From NCBI GenBank assembly GCA_026874595.1, contig CM049320.1, forward strand, positions 28,318,714-28,382,713: 64,000 bases of DNA. The letters run 5' to 3'. The notes below the pieces were generated by a model, which worked only from the letters and a program-made list of their open reading frames with translations, did not search any database and had not been told where the DNA came from. The position numbers and the translations under genes were made by a program. The stretch's first letter is position 1. Each line of letters begins with the position of its first letter. Below are positions 12,872 to 26,381 of this stretch, piece by piece. Source of the stretch: Sipunculus nudus. Its lineage: Eukaryota > Annelida > Sipuncula > Golfingiida > Sipunculidae.

Positions 12872-13338
12872 TAAACATGTTATTTTTTCAGAACCCACTC
12901 CCCTGTTTACATCACAGCCCTTAGACACTTGAGATTCTGCCAAACATGTACTGTCATGTTGTATTATCTCAATTGAGATATATACTGGCAGGCTTATGAC
13001 ATGGTTTCTTATTCAGGAACCTTTTAAAATGGTAGCATACCCGGCATATTCCCAATATCTAAAATTAATCCAAAAGTTGGTTTTAAATAAGGCTTATATT
13101 ATATACCACGGCCATTAAGTATAATTATTTTAAACCTGGTACACTGTTCTTTCTGATAGTATGTATATTTTTGTACTCTTCATTCATTTTCATTTGACAC
13201 GTTAACATTCTTTTAATGTGAGTGCTAATATTAGTGACCTTTTAAAATTGTTAAATTTTAAAATAACATACATGTCAATATAGGGGCTTTTGCTGGTCAT
13301 GCAACTGGACTGGCACAAATTATATGTACTCTACCTAA

Positions 13339-13930
13339 AGTAGGCCACACACAGAGCGGACGAGACGAGATCGGATCGGACAGGCCCGGACCGGAAATCC
13401 TGGAGAGTCCGCAACCACGCGTCCTGCTGCAGCTCCTGTCTTGAACGGGTAGCAGACAGAGTGGACCGGATTGCTCAACATTAATTCAACCTGTGAAAAT
13501 GGCGGGTGTTCTAAGTACCAATCTACAGACGAAATCAACTTGTTCTATTCCCATATAGGTACATAAAACTACGAAAGAACAGGACGGGATTAACTTTAAA
13601 TGTTTAGTCACAAATTTATTATCATCATAAATTTAAATTTTATTTCTTTGAAATTATATGAATAGGTATTTCCTCATCTGATCCTTTCATGCTAGTGTAA
13701 TCAATCTGATTTCTGAAATATTTTACTAAACAACAACCATTTACTTATAAGCTTTTCATGAATTCCATTTTAACGCTTCTAGAGATACTACTATATAGAC
13801 GTCTTTTGCAATCTATAGAGGACATTTTCATTTGCAAGTGTAATTAAATTAAACATTTAATTTTATACGGTGTCACGGTAATATTTCAAAAAAGAAAATT
13901 AAAATGTTTTACGCTCTTCTGGCAGATGAT

Positions 13931-13991
<61 letters not shown>

Positions 13992-14654
13992 TATATATAT
14001 ATACTCAGGTAAAAATATATAATTATTATATATAAAAGCTCTAAATTGGTCACCAATTGGTTCAAAGACATTCCAGATATGCGACAATGCTTTTTCTTTG
14101 GCTTTGACGTGGTTGAGCTCTATCCTTCGAATAGTAAGAAGTCCCTTCCAACAATGAGTAATTATTTATATACTCAAATATATAAGAATGATTCTTCAGA
14201 GATTTGTAACGTACAATACAGATTTATTATAATTAAGATAATCTTTTTAAATAAATTGTCTATTAATGTTTGAATGAAGCTCAGAAAAAAAACATTTACA
14301 GTATATTATATACTAGTTTTTAATATGCAAAATACCATAACAAAATTTCATGTTAATTCCGGCTAAATAAGCTAATTTTAATAATTTAAAACTATACAGA
14401 TCCTGAGTTGCTCCTGTGCAGGCCTAAAACCGCCGCAAACAGAGTGGACTCAAGCGGACGAGACCGGACCACTCAAGACTGGCCCTGAAATATCAAAACA
14501 TTTTGATATTGTCAGGATCACTCAGGACTGGGTCCGAAGCGGTCTCGGACTAGCTGACAGTCAGGTCCGCCAAGTGCCGTAAACTGAGCGGACTGGACCG
14601 GATTCAAGTCCGGTCCGATTTGTCTCGTCTCGTCCGCTTTGTGTGCGGCCTACT
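13339..14654. mobile_element. Harbinger-like non-autonomous element with GC-rich ends
   Basis: Long terminal inverted repeats: the left starts AGTAGGCCACACACAGAGCG, the right (inverted) AGTAGGCCGCACACAAAGCG, both continuing GACGAGACGAGA. TAA flanks both ends (13336-13338 and 14655-14657), a 3-bp target duplication typical of PIF/Harbinger. The outer 200-250 bp at each side are GC-rich and hold many short direct and inverted copies of GGACGAGAC/GGACCGGA. The centre is AT-rich with a (TA)n tract and no transposase. A perfect inverted repeat AATATCAAAA/TTTTGATATT lies in the right arm near 14,490-14,511. The frames at 13,335-13,538 and 14,046-14,273 do not look like proteins. Confidence 0.82.
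13936..14003. repeat. (TA)n microsatellite inside the Harbinger-like element
   Basis: TA dinucleotide run, with one short interruption, in the AT-rich core. Confidence 0.95.
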
Positions 14655-14657
14655 TAA

Positions 14658-15179
14658 GATCCTGGCTGTGTTCAGCTGATACTAAATCTGTGTTTATAAT
14701 TATTTTTTTTTTTAACTTTGAGCCTCTAAGCAGTAGCACACCAGGAGAATGTTTACATCAACTTCTGTTTTTTTTTTTGCCTCACTCATTTCTCTTTTAA
14801 TAATGACAATACAGGTGCCCTGGCACAAACAGACTGCAAACATAGAAAAAAATTATAATCGCAGAGTTGTTACTAAATAAACACAAAGGTTACAGAATAA
14901 TACTGAATCAATAAACTGATATCATCAGTGTGTGCAAGGATGCAATATCATCATTAATGCTACATAGATTATATATTTAGCTAATACAGATTAATCGTTG
15001 TCCACTAAAGATCTAGGTTATGTTTTCACCAAAGTCTGTTTTTATTATTTCTAGAAGGATTACACAGGAAACAGCTATTTCCATTAAATTTAATGGAGGG
15101 GTGGGACCTGAGCCTGGGAATACCCCGTTAAATTAAAGTAAGGATACAGATAAAGTGGCAAATCCAATAGGATTGTTTT

Positions 15180-15215
<36 letters not shown>

Positions 15216-17356
15216 GACAGAGTTTACACAGAAATGCCAGATGTACATGTACTGTGACATAAGAGCACTCCAGTATATACAGTGCCATCCGTAGAACATT
15301 TCTTGTGTATTTAGAGCATTCCGATTCAGCCAGCAATCCCAGCTGTCACAGCACTGTGCCAGTGGCAGCTGCGCTGTAAACCATCAGCAGACAGAGACCA
15401 CACCCATGATGTCGAAGCCAGCCATAAATATCCCACTTCTGCCACCAAGCAAGGTGAGCGGGAGCACAGTAAAAATGTTCCAGGGACAGCAAAAACATGG
15501 GAGCATGAATTGAACATGGGCTAACCCCAAAAACTGGGCAAAATAAACAAACATGTATCATATAGGGCTGATTAGGTAAACATGGCAGCAAATATGTTGT
15601 CACTAATACAGCCAGACAGAATATGGCTTCCGCATCATTGGTTTCGTTAACATAAACCTTGCATTAGGTAAAGTGCAGCTGTTTTCTATCATAATGCCCT
15701 ATTCATGACTCAGGCGAAACCACATAAAACTTAAGGCTGCTAAAAATTTGTTCTGTACAGAATTATGATTTCCAATTGTGATGAAATAAAAACTATTTCT
15801 AATTAGCAATAATTATGACTTACTCTTGATGACAGAGCATATTAAATCTTTATCCATTTCAATGACCAGAAATATCATAATTGACTTAAGCCCATACATG
15901 TACATATTTTTAAAAGAGAAAGTGAAGTTCAACTTAAAATATATTAGGGTTGATTACTAGAAAGTCTAAACTGCCTTATATTGAGCCTATTTATTTATTA
16001 TTTTAATAGAGAGAACATATATATCATTATTTATATTATAACCTATTGATAAGGCTTAATAATTAAAACATTTAGAACATGATTTAACCTACGTATCTTT
16101 TTTTTTGTTTTTTTTTTAATAACTCTAATTTGTGAAAAAGGTATTCAGTTCTACCTTGGGTTGAGTAAAACTTAAAAAGATTTCAGCGGTGATGGACTTA
16201 CAAGTGTTTCCATAAAAGTAAATCTGCACTAACACTGGTATACATGGAGTTGCTCTCTCTGTCTCTGTCTCACTCATATCATTATGCTTAAGGTCATTTT
16301 ATTCTGTTTTTCTTGTTTAAACTTAGGTCAGGGCAATATCATCAGTAAAGTCATATAGTAAACAACACCAGCAACCACTCAGGAACAATTAATCCACAAA
16401 AGTTTAAACCCCATGTTTCATCTCAAAACCACAACATTTTGGACCCACTAACTTTTTCTGAATCCACAGTAGCCTGTTACAGCAGTAAGACAGGCTGATT
16501 AAGAGGCTGACCACACACAGTTTTACATCACAGTACTGTGGATCATAAAACATGCAGCGTCTGCCAGCAGGGCTGCAGGTCAGACCAGGCTGCAATAGCT
16601 TACACTACCTTATGATGTATTGTATACGTGAAGAGAATGATAAAGCATTGTCCCAACACTGATGCTCACGAAGGATGTCACAACCTGCTTTTTTTTTATT
16701 TTATGCAGTCCGGACACTCTAATTCACATCAGAGGGTGTCGGAGCTTGTGGGTTTTTTTGGTCCTCTCGTCTGTAAAACCCAGTGTGATCGTCCCTGACA
16801 AACTTAAAATTTCTCTTCCTCAGTGCAAATACCAAAAAAAAAAAAAAATTCAAAATAAATTATTTCATTATGCAATACACCACCTGACAAATCTCATACT
16901 GAATACTGCTGATTTGTTTCTAAGTTTTTAATCAGGGCAGTTGTAATACATATATTGCAGTGAATTTCTTTCTCAGGTTAGTTGAAGTTTTTTTTTGTAA
17001 TTCATGGACAATGGCAAGCTTGCCAAGAATGCTTCTTCTCTGCAACCTTTGCAGTATCTGGGACTTTGAACTGTACATTCAAAGACAAGATGATTTAGCT
17101 AGTATTAATTTTATATATATCTGCCACGTTCTATTTTCTCCTTGAACATATATATATAAATATCTTTGTATATGTATATATACACACACACTGCAAATAT
17201 AACCTTATAGTCACCTTAATCAGTTATACCATAACCAGTGATAAAACTTTTTCCATCATAAGCAACCAACACGCACATAACATGACTAATGTGACTGCTG
17301 ACTTTTCTAAATGTTCAATCAGGTGATTTCCAAGGTGGTAATTTCAAAATATCTGC
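14658..17356. other. Non-coding stretch
   Basis: No gene or transposon ends recognised. Holds several poly-T/poly-A runs and the CA/TA tract at about 15,179. Confidence 0.5.
15179..15215. repeat. (CA)n(TA)n microsatellite
   Basis: CA dinucleotides passing directly into TA dinucleotides. Confidence 0.95.
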
Positions 17357-17359
17357 TAA

Positions 17360-17670
17360 GGCCAATAAAAAAAGGTATGGTTCCCAGGCACTTTTTTTTC
17401 AGAAACCAGTGCATGTGGGCAAAATTTTATTTTTTACCTTTTTTGAATGTTTTGATAAAAATGTCATATGATCATGGAAAAGCATGAAAATAACAGAAAA
17501 TTTTTGCTGATAAGGTAAAAGCACTACATAACAAAGGAACTTTTATCAAAAATTATATTAATCTATCTTCTTGAAAGATGAAAATTAAAATAAAAATTTT
17601 TGATGCCAGGGGGTTAATATTGACGCGGGCATTGCCTGCCTGAAAACCATACCTTTCATTTTTTTTGGCC
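17360..17670. mobile_element. PIF/Harbinger-type MITE, copy 1
   Basis: 311-bp element with GGCC-starting inverted ends (GGCCAATAAAAAAAGGTATG at the left; the right ends ATACCTTTCATT...GGCC). TAA is duplicated directly outside (17357-17359 and 17671-17673), the 3-bp TWA signature. The interior includes AAAATGTCATATGA and GGTAAAAGCACTA, shared with the copy at 58,197-58,480. No coding capacity. Confidence 0.85.
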
Positions 17671-17673
17671 TAA

Positions 17674-18489
17674 TGGTTTCAACTTTTTAGACTTTTATTT
17701 ATTTTTTAAGGTAGAATCATTAAAATAAATACAGAGGTGAGTGTAAAGAGTAACATGATTAGCAGCAGTAATGTATACATAAGTGCACACTTACTTGTGA
17801 TGTCTACATTATCATATCATAAGACACAGTGACTTACAACTAAAATAACGCCTGGTGTATCGGGTGACAAGAATAGTGAGTACTGTCATCTTGTTCACTC
17901 TCAGCTTGGATGATGAGATGTGACACTTGTGGTCCTGTGACTGGTAACGCAGGAATTCTAGTGATGTTAATCTTCTAATCCAATTGCAGGAGTGTGTTCT
18001 TAATTCAGTAACAGCCTGCAGGCCTCTGCAGTTAGCCCACAAGACTGATTCACTGATGTTTTGGAGGGTGGGTGTGTAAGAAGTAAAAGTATATACAGTT
18101 GAACCTCCATTGTATGGACAATGGTGCCATCTGAGTCAGCTCATTATGATTTCAACTTGCATTATAATATGTCAAAGGTCTGATAATAAAAAAAAAAAAT
18201 GTTGATGCTTGAGGGACTTTCCCGAAAGATAAAATACGGTAACAAAGAAATTTAGTTTTTAAATTACCAAAATTAAATATAATAATCAAGCCAAAATATA
18301 CTATATTGCCAGTCCTCGAGGTAAAGGAGATAATTAAATTTGCTATGGCCTAAATGTCATAAGATGCAAACTTATCTCCACTGGTGAATTAATTGCCTGA
18401 GGCTTGAGCAACAGCAGCTATTACATCTAGTGTATACTAGAAGTAAAGTTACTAAGTAACTTGTCCAAAAGTGATATGGGTGTAGGCTA
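17674..18489. other. Non-coding stretch with a possible Tigger-like fragment
   Basis: Mostly featureless. ACAGTTGAACCTCCATTGTA at about 18,097 resembles the end of pogo/Tigger-type DNA transposons, followed by a GGACAATGG-type phrase. The other end was not found, so this is a low-confidence remark. Confidence 0.3.
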
Positions 18490-18690
18490 CAGTAGCTTGT
18501 CTTAACTGGACTGTCTCCCAATCACTGGGTCTCTATAGTGGACAAAGTGGAGTCTCTCACACCACTCTACCCCAGGTGAGGAAACAAGAAAGCACTCTGA
18601 TTGGCTGACCTATACCGTCAGCTCCTTGGCTGAGATTTGAACTCAGCACCTTCCAGTTGTGCTGTGTGCCCTACCCCTAGATCAGAGAAT
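18490..18690 (-). mobile_element. tRNA-derived SINE
   Basis: On the minus strand a tRNA-like head starts near 18,685: box A-like CTAGGGGTAGGGCAC, then, after an anticodon-arm-sized gap, box B-like GAGTTCAAATCTC (about 18,632-18,644). This is the spacing of an RNA polymerase III internal promoter. The body continues to about 18,490 and includes GACCCAGTGATTGGGAGAC, similar to a phrase at the end of the SINE-like sequence near 42,320. There is no cloverleaf acceptor stem and no CCA, so it is not a functional tRNA gene. Confidence 0.65.
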
Positions 18691-18709
18691 TTCATCCTTT
18701 TCAAAGTTT

Positions 18710-19108
18710 TGTGAGGGTTTCATTTTGACAATTTTATCATGGAGTTACCTCAATGTAGTACCATAAACCACAATCATATAAATGAATCGGTTAATATATA
18801 TGCAAGTCAAAACATTTTGATGTGGCCCCAAGGGAACCTCAAACGAGTAGGATTACTGTTAATAACTGACATAATTTTAACAAAATCTGATATAATTAAT
18901 AATATCAATCAATGATATACAGAATATACAGAAAACAAAATATATGTTATTTATAATATAAATCTTTGACTGTGGAATTTTCACATTACAGGCATGGATA
19001 ATGACTGGATAAGATGAGGCTTCTTAATCATGAATGAAAGTTTTATTTAAGCAATAAATTACCTTTCGCAAATTTGAAACCACCACCGACAAAGAAACAA
19101 CCACAGTA
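18710..19108. mobile_element. Partial MITE of the TACTGTGG family
   Basis: The right end AACAACCACAGTA is preceded by a CGCAAATTTGAAACC phrase (19,065-19,082). A matching GTGAGGGTTTCATTTT phrase is at 18,710. The left terminal repeat is missing or eroded. Confidence 0.42.
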
Positions 19109-19151
19109 TGTGCCTATAACAGAGAGGTGCTGATGCTGAGAGGTTTCAATG

Positions 19152-19316
19152 TACAGTGGAACCTGTGTTAAGAGACCACCTGTAGGACTGGTCAAAAGTG
19201 GTCTTAATTCACAGGTGGCCTTATTAAAGAGGTCAGTTATAACCAATGTAAATGCATTAGGTTTGCTGAAGGGTGGTCTTAATAGACAGGTGGTCTTTTG
19301 GACAGGTTTCACTGTA
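19152..19316. mobile_element. Short TIR element (MITE), TACAGTGGAACCTGT ends
   Basis: TACAGTGGAACCTGT at the left matches the inverted right end ACAGGTTTCACTGTA (14 of 15). The ~165-bp interior repeats a GGTCTTAAT-ACAGGTGG phrase in both orientations, so the whole is a loose foldback. TA at both tips is consistent with a TA target duplication. Confidence 0.7.
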
Positions 19317-19626
19317 TATACATACCAGTAAACATCTTGGCAGTGGTTTTTTATCTGTGACAGTGGAGACAGATTTGGTAACTGGTGATCTGTTCTGCAT
19401 TTTTTACAAATCTACTCCTGAAACTGTGCTATCTTAAGATGAACTTGGCCTGGCTGCACAGACAGGTATATTACATATGAAGATAACCCCCTGAAGATGA
19501 TGAATTAACCAGGGAATTCCATGGCTTTAAGTGCAAACATTCCTCCTTTATTTTATACAATTCTGGTGCCAAAAGGACTTCCTCCATATCTTATGATGGA
19601 CCATGTGCAGACTGGTATTTCCTGCT

Positions 19627-19717
<91 letters not shown>

Positions 19718-22479
19718 TTATATATACACACATATATTATCTGTATATTATCCTCTAGCTTCAGTTATTCCTATAAATTTTATAAAAATATATCACTGGA
19801 ACCAGATGATCATTAACATATCAGGATATCACAGTGTTAGTCATGAATGAACTGCATGTGATCGACATTACCAGGGGCGGATAGACCATTTAAGAAAATG
19901 TGGATGATTGACTCCCTGGCCCAGAGAGGCTGGTGTGCTGGGAATGCTTGTACACTTTATACATAAATCTTGTAAGCAGTAGCACAGAGAAGAAAACAGT
20001 GCAAGACACAAAATCGGGTGCTGCTTCTTGGTGTAAGTTATGTACCGTTTTATTGTCCAGATATATTTGGTCTATAAGAGGGGGTGCAGGGGGCACCCAT
20101 CTCTACATCCACTCATGATTAGAAATGCATGCCTCATACCTCACCTTTCAGGGGCGGATCCAGGATTTAGGGAAAGGAGGGCTTCAACCAAGGAGGACTA
20201 ATGTCAAAACCTTACCTATAAAAAAGGTCCCCATGCAGGTCCAGGAAAGGGAGGGGGGTTCAGGCCACAAAAACTGGTCTGAAACCCTTCAGAAAGGTTG
20301 CAGCAGCTGAAAAAGGGATCTAAAAGAGGAAGGTCAGGCCCAAACCCCTGCCACGTTGTCATATTACAGTATTTTACTATTCTATTACAATTCTTGAGAT
20401 TATGTGTAACATGTATTCCAAGATGGCTACCTGTATAGTGGCCATAATTGATTTCTTGCAGGATTGAATTTTGATATCACACATCCTATCATTCAGATCA
20501 AATTTTAAAATTATTTCATAGCAATTGCCAGAATAGTCCATCCAAAAGGGGTGGACAGATGGGTAGAAAACCTGATTATTTTAAGACATTCCCAAAAGAT
20601 TGGCTGAATAGAAATTATCTGAAGTCATGGGGCATCCAAACACAAGCATTACTCCATATACTTAAACCAAGTAATATTATTTAATAAAAATCAATATAAT
20701 ATTATTTTTTAGCACATTCTCTGCAACTATGACAGAATTCTTTGACTTTGGCAGGCAGATGATATCTTCAACTTTCACTGTGTGATATATATAACAACCA
20801 GTCTACAGATCTGACGTTCCATTCAAATCTATAACAACCATCTCTGATGTATGATAACCAAATTGTAGTGCGTTCCTTCAGAATTATGTATAGAGACTGC
20901 ATAAATGTGCACTAAATGATTCACTCTCAAGTGACACATACACATTCAGTGCACTAAAGGGAAGACATGCCTAGCATCCCACATACAAAGGCATCAGGCA
21001 TCCCACATACCAAGGCATATCAGTGTAATAAAAAAATACATTAAAGAGTGATAAAGAATCAGTGAAAAAAAGTGTCATGGTATAAATTGTCACTGGATAA
21101 GATGCCTGAAAAGGAAAAAGGACAAAATGTGTGTGCAAAAGCAATAATCTTTATCAGACATGCTTGCACATAACTGTTCTTGTATTTGGACGAGTTTGGA
21201 GGGACTTTGGCCGGGATTGTCTGGGACAGGTTTCCAAGGGGGAAAGTTGAGATGGGCTGAGTGCACTGATGGCCTGAGTTGACATGGGGCAAGTTAAATG
21301 GCAGTTTCTGGTATTTGGTGCTGTAATAGCCTCTTTGCCAAAAAAAAGTTAAAGTTTCTCAGGATTTCTGGGAAAATATGGAAAATGAGCCCCCCCCCTT
21401 AGGACACACTCTGCATAATTGTTCCTGATAGTTAAAAACCAAGACAAGTCATGGAAAATAATTTACATAATGGTTTTTCGTGGGTTGGGGGGGGGGGGGG
21501 GGGGTAATGGTGAGATTCATGACTGGAAAGAGACCCAAGTGTGATTTATCCATCTAAGAGACTATTCAACTGGCATCTACCAGTTGGGCCTTGGCTTACT
21601 GGCCTAGATAGGTTGTAATCCTATGAGAGATCTTTATCCACTACAGTATATATGTTAATATAACAGCATTATATAAACAGGTGGAAGGGGCTTCTCTGAG
21701 AAGACAAGGCCAGGAAATTCTGAGGATGTTTACACAGACTGCTGGAGTGAAGATATAACAGGACTGAGCAGCTACCTACCAGCAGTAGATGAAGCTGCCC
21801 CAGGCTGTCCTTGGCCGAACTGACAGGTGTTACTGGAACACTGCAGGCTGGACTTCACCAGCACAAGAGCAGCAACAGGACAAGGCCATAAAAATATTAC
21901 TCATATAGCAAGCTAGTCATAATGAGCTGAAAGCCTGAAACTGATTTCTGCAGGTGCTAGCAACACAAAAGTACTGACTTATATCAGGCATGGATTTAAT
22001 ACAGTTCACTTGTTTTTTTAATAATGGGGCTTACTTAGATACATGGTGGTACTCCTATAGAAAACTCAACTGAAATGGCCATCCATTCTACTACAACAAT
22101 ACAGCTGTACACAGCCAGCAATCTTTACATTAGACTCATCGAGTGATGAATTTTAAACAAGAAGAAATGTGATTAGAAACCCATCTCTATGGTGAGGATA
22201 ACGTTTCCTAGTGTCCCCCATGCTTTTGACCAATCTGTCAATCATATTAACTTTGAGACACATGGAAATGTGCCTTTAGAAATTCAGTAATTATGTGGTG
22301 AGAAACACTGATATGTTGATTTATAAAGACATTTGATCAATAACAGTATCATTATGTAGAGAACATTTTCAACTTTCAAAATATGTATACACCATTGGGT
22401 CACAGAGGCAAGTTGGAAAATATCCAGGAAAAACTTAAACAATGCTTACACATACTCTCATGAGGCAGTTCTGAGGATA
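19317..22479. other. Non-coding stretch
   Basis: No gene supported. It holds the GATA/TA microsatellite (listed), two GGGGCGGAT phrases (about 19,873 and 20,152, the latter GGGGCGGATCCAGGATTT, which resembles DNA transposon ends seen in invertebrates) and a poly-G run at about 21,487-21,504. Confidence 0.45.
19627..19725. repeat. (CTAT)n(TA)n compound microsatellite
   Basis: Tetranucleotide CTAT repeats pass into TA dinucleotides and then a TATACA-type tail. Confidence 0.95.
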
Positions 22480-23180
22480 TAGTTAAACAGACAGTCAACA
22501 GACAGCACAGGTATGGCAAGCTGGCCTTGGTAATGGCTGGCTAGCACACCTGGTGTTCAGGTCTGCTGCAGTCAGCCAGCAACCTCTAAACAGCCTCCTG
22601 TTTACTCCCCTCAACAGTTACTATGCCAAAAGGAAGTGATGTGCTTTAAAGTGATGGATGATACAAGATGGGTACAAACATTACACTAATTGGGCAGCAA
22701 CAGACTGGGAGTCAGCCAGAATAAACAATCACAGCCAAAGGTTAGCCAGCCTCACACCCCTCTGGCGGTGCTAATGAGCACATTCCTGTTTTGTTAGGAA
22801 GAGTCCACTAATTCCTCAAAGGGGGGCACAAAGGTTAATTCTCCCAGATAAAAAAATGCCTACTTTAATATCACATCCTCTGAGCAGGTTAAATTAAATC
22901 AGTACTTAACGAGTGAGAAATGAGAAAAATTAATCAGCGACACTAATTAAGGAAGACAGTAAATGGCTGCAGCAGAGCCAACCTGTCCTGAGGTCACTGG
23001 GTGCATCCATCCATCAAGAACTTCTCAGATGCTGGCAAACAGCCCCGCACTGACTGCCAGGCTTTTGCTGTTGAAGCATGAGAACTTCACAAAGACTGCA
23101 TTAGAAGAGCAATGCAGCAGGCATTGCATTAAGAAGGTATCAAATTCTTTGCTCTCAGGATATTAAGACCAACAGGTGTG
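22480..23180. promoter_or_regulatory. Complex single-copy island, possible conserved non-coding DNA
   Basis: Higher-complexity sequence than its surroundings, with several homeodomain-type TAAT cores (ACTAATTAAGG at about 22,942, TTAATCAGCG at about 22,930) and no coding frame with splice support. The frame at 22,963-23,166 shows no domain. Judged only by composition, so this is a suggestion. Confidence 0.2.
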
Positions 23181-24920
23181 AACTTATATTTTTGTATACA
23201 ACTTTCCCCGTCTTTTGCTCTGGCCAACAGGTGTGGGACACAAACAAGGCTCACATGACTGCTCTTGGTTGATTTATATTAAAGTTAAGAATATGGCCAA
23301 TAGGTGTCACTGGCTGCCAGATGACTATGAAGAAGAGTGAAGTATATATGTACGGTGTTGATTGACTGAATATAAATGGGGAGTGATGCGTATGTGCTCA
23401 TTTTAAAAATATTGTTAATCATTTGTTTTATAACCAGAAAGGTATTATGTTTCCTTCATGGTTGGTTAGTTGGTTGGTTTGCCTGTTGGCAACTTAAGGT
23501 AAAAGGTTTTATGAAATTTTGTGGAAGGTTATGGCAGCACACAAGAAATGTTCCATTAACTATATTGGAGGTAACCTAAGAGAACCTCAGAGCTTTATTC
23601 GATTGTACAAATGACAAGTAATGATTATTCCTAGCCACGAGCATATAAACCCTCACCCTATTTCAATAGACAATGTCATCAGCAGGCTGTAGACCCATCA
23701 ATCTTAAAACAGTAATTTTAAATTTCTACATGCAACTAGCAATACATATTGATCCATTCAGCAACCTGATATGGTTACTATGGTAATTATGGTCTTCCAA
23801 ATGGCAGACTAAACATTGGTAAAAGTGGAATAACAACTACAGATCTCAAGTTAATGCTAGAAATCCACATTCTAATGAATGCAAGCCTCCACCATTCATT
23901 TTTTTGGCCCATTCCCAGCTTCATTTGTGTGTAAGTGACTTAACACATTTGTGAATATTTACTGATGATGTTCCTGGATCCAGATCATGTGCCGGATTCA
24001 TACTGTAATTTTTTCTATTCCTCATTTGCCTATTCTCGAAATGTCCCAAGATTTTCATGAGGTTCCGTTCATGATTGTGTGAGTTATGTCGTGAGCATAC
24101 ACACAAAACTTGCAAAAACACAAACAAAGCACACAAAAACACACAAAGGCGAATGAAGACATACCCTCCTGGCAGAGGTAATAAACCTTTTACCAGACAA
24201 TTTATTTCTACTGATGTGAATATAAAGAACCAACTAGGACATTTTTCAATAGACTAAAGCACTAAAGCTTTGAGTTCAACATAGCTGCCTGTTTCAGATG
24301 GCCTGTGAAACCCTTAAATAAGCCAGAAAAATTATGTGAAATTTCAGAATTTAAAACTTTATCACTTTAAGGAAAATGTTATTTTTTTGGGGGGGACGGG
24401 GGGGGGGGGGGGGAGGGTTAAAGTTAGGAAACTGCTTCAAAAACATTCTGATTTCAATTTTCATCATTTGTAAACCAAGAGAGCAGGTAAATTGAAGCAT
24501 GTTAAAACAAATGACCTGCATATTCCCAGACACAAGACAATATTTCCAACATATAAGCATTTAACCTAACCTTTTACATAGCTATTAGTGACATAATTCT
24601 ATTACTGCATGCCTGGACATGCCTGGGAGCAAAATATCACACAGATTCCAAAGTTTTTAATATTGTCAAAACTAAGAAAGAGTTTTTTTCTTTTATTTGT
24701 TTTGGTGCCCAGATCCAGAATTTGTTCTCATGACCATGTGATTTCTTTATTCAGAAGTATCCTTGTGACATACATGAATATCCACAGCCATGGAGAGTAA
24801 CCTCTAATGCTGTCACCAATGACATGGACACACGGTCATAAATGTTTTCTCTTATTCTTATACTGAAAGTCAGATTTTTGTCTCATTACCTTACTTATTT
24901 TGGTAAGGATCCTAGTCAAA
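23181..24920. other. Non-coding stretch
   Basis: A GGCCAACAGGTGTG-type phrase occurs three times within 130 bp (about 23,168, 23,222 and 23,294). A poly-G run lies at about 24,390-24,412. Nothing else is supported. Confidence 0.45.
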
Positions 24921-26381
24921 CAAGAATGTGGGGAGTCGACAAGTGACTACGTGTGTCCGCCAAAATCAGAGTGGAACAGGTAGAGTGAGGCATGGATTGA
25001 GTGGCAAGAGGAAAAAGAGTGAAGTGTTGCATATTAGCACGGATGTCTGCAGCCCAATGTGTATGTAGGTTGCGCCACATACCGCAAAATCCAGAAAGCT
25101 GTCCAAGTTGTATACATGTGCAACCTTTAAGGCAGATAAGTCAAACCACAACATGTATATCAGTGATTTTAGCCCGTGGCAGACAAACAGATGGATGCTG
25201 TGCAAAAATGGTTGCAGGTGGCACCACCAGTTTTGTGTATGATAAAGAGCTATGTGAGATCTATACACATGCAAAACTTTGGCCCAATTGGTCAAACGGT
25301 TCCTGAGATATGAGCTTGGATGTCTGCAGCATAAACTAGAATGTCGGTGGCCCCACCTGTCACAAAATCAAGAGACCTGTCCAGGATGTATAAACCTGCA
25401 AAATTTTAGGCAGATATGTCAAACCACTGCGGAGATATGAGTGATTTTATCCCATGGCAGACAAACAGATGGATGCTGTTCAAAAATGGTAACAGGTGGC
25501 GCCACCAGTTTTGCGAATGATAAAGAGCTATGCGAGATCTATACACATGCAAAATTTTGGCCCAATCGGTCAAACAGTTCCCGAGATATGAGCTTTGATG
25601 TATGCAGCGTAAACAAGAATGTAGGTGGCGCCACCTGTCATAAAATTAAGAGAGCTGTCCAGGATGTATAAATCTGCAAAATTTTTGGCAGATATGTCAA
25701 ACCACTGCTGAGATATGAGTTATTTTATCCAACGGCAGACAAACAGACTGATGCTGTGCAAAAATGGTTGCAGGTGGCGCCACCAATTCTGCGTATAATA
25801 AAGAGCTATATGAGATCTATATACATGCAAAATTTTGGCCCAAAGGGTCAAACGTTTCCCGAGATATGAGCTTGGATGTCTGCAGCATAAATGTGAATGT
25901 AGGTGGCGCCACCTGTCATGTAATCAAGAAAACTTTACAGGATGTATATGCATGCCGAAATTCAGGTGAATTAGTCAAACCACTGCAGAGATATGAGTGA
26001 TTTTAACCCAAAGCAGACGAACAGATGGACACTGTGCAAACATGGTTGCAGGTGGCGTCACCATTTTTTGTGTATGTTATAAAGCTATCCAAGGGCTACA
26101 TTTGTACAACATTTTTTTCCTGATCGGCCAAACCTTACCCGAGATATCTGGGTTTAAGTGTGGAAACAGACGCACAAATGGAAGCTGGGCAGAGAGCAAA
26201 GGTCAGAGGTCAATGCCAATTGGTTGGCAACAGTTCACATGTGACCCGATAATTGGTGTAAGTTTCGGAAAAATCCATCCAGTAGTCTCAGAGGAGTTTT
26301 CCGGAAATGAATGCGATGGCGGTGGCGGCAGAACCCGGTCAAAAACATAGTATCCACAAAACTTCGTTTTGGCGGATACAA
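24921..26381 (-). mobile_element. Helitron-like non-autonomous element, family 1, copy 1
   Basis: Minus-strand reading: 5' TTGTATCCGCCAAAACGAAG, a body of about four ~280-bp tandem units, then a near-copy of the 5' motif inverted (TTTTGGCGGACACAC), an imperfect hairpin around GTCACTTGTCGACT, and a tail ending CATTCTTG. Each unit carries two GGTGGCGCCACC palindromes about 130-150 bp apart. The 5' end itself folds, since GTATCC-CAAAAC recurs inverted just inside (26,350 onward). No Rep-helicase or other protein is encoded; open frames here are repeat reading. The layout (asymmetric terminal inverted repeat, 3' stem-loop, internal tandem repeats) matches Helentron-associated non-autonomous elements (HINEs) and bivalve pearl-type elements. 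Family naming is inference. Confidence 0.8.

Noticed and set aside
18620-18690. tRNA gene
   Set aside because: Box A and box B are present but acceptor and anticodon stems do not pair; it is the head of a SINE.
25001-26350. Series of open frames with GGAT/VGGATCH-like phrases
   Set aside because: They are translations of the repeated GGTGGCGCCACC units of the Helitron-like element; the same phrases recur at 45.9-47.9 kb in several frames.
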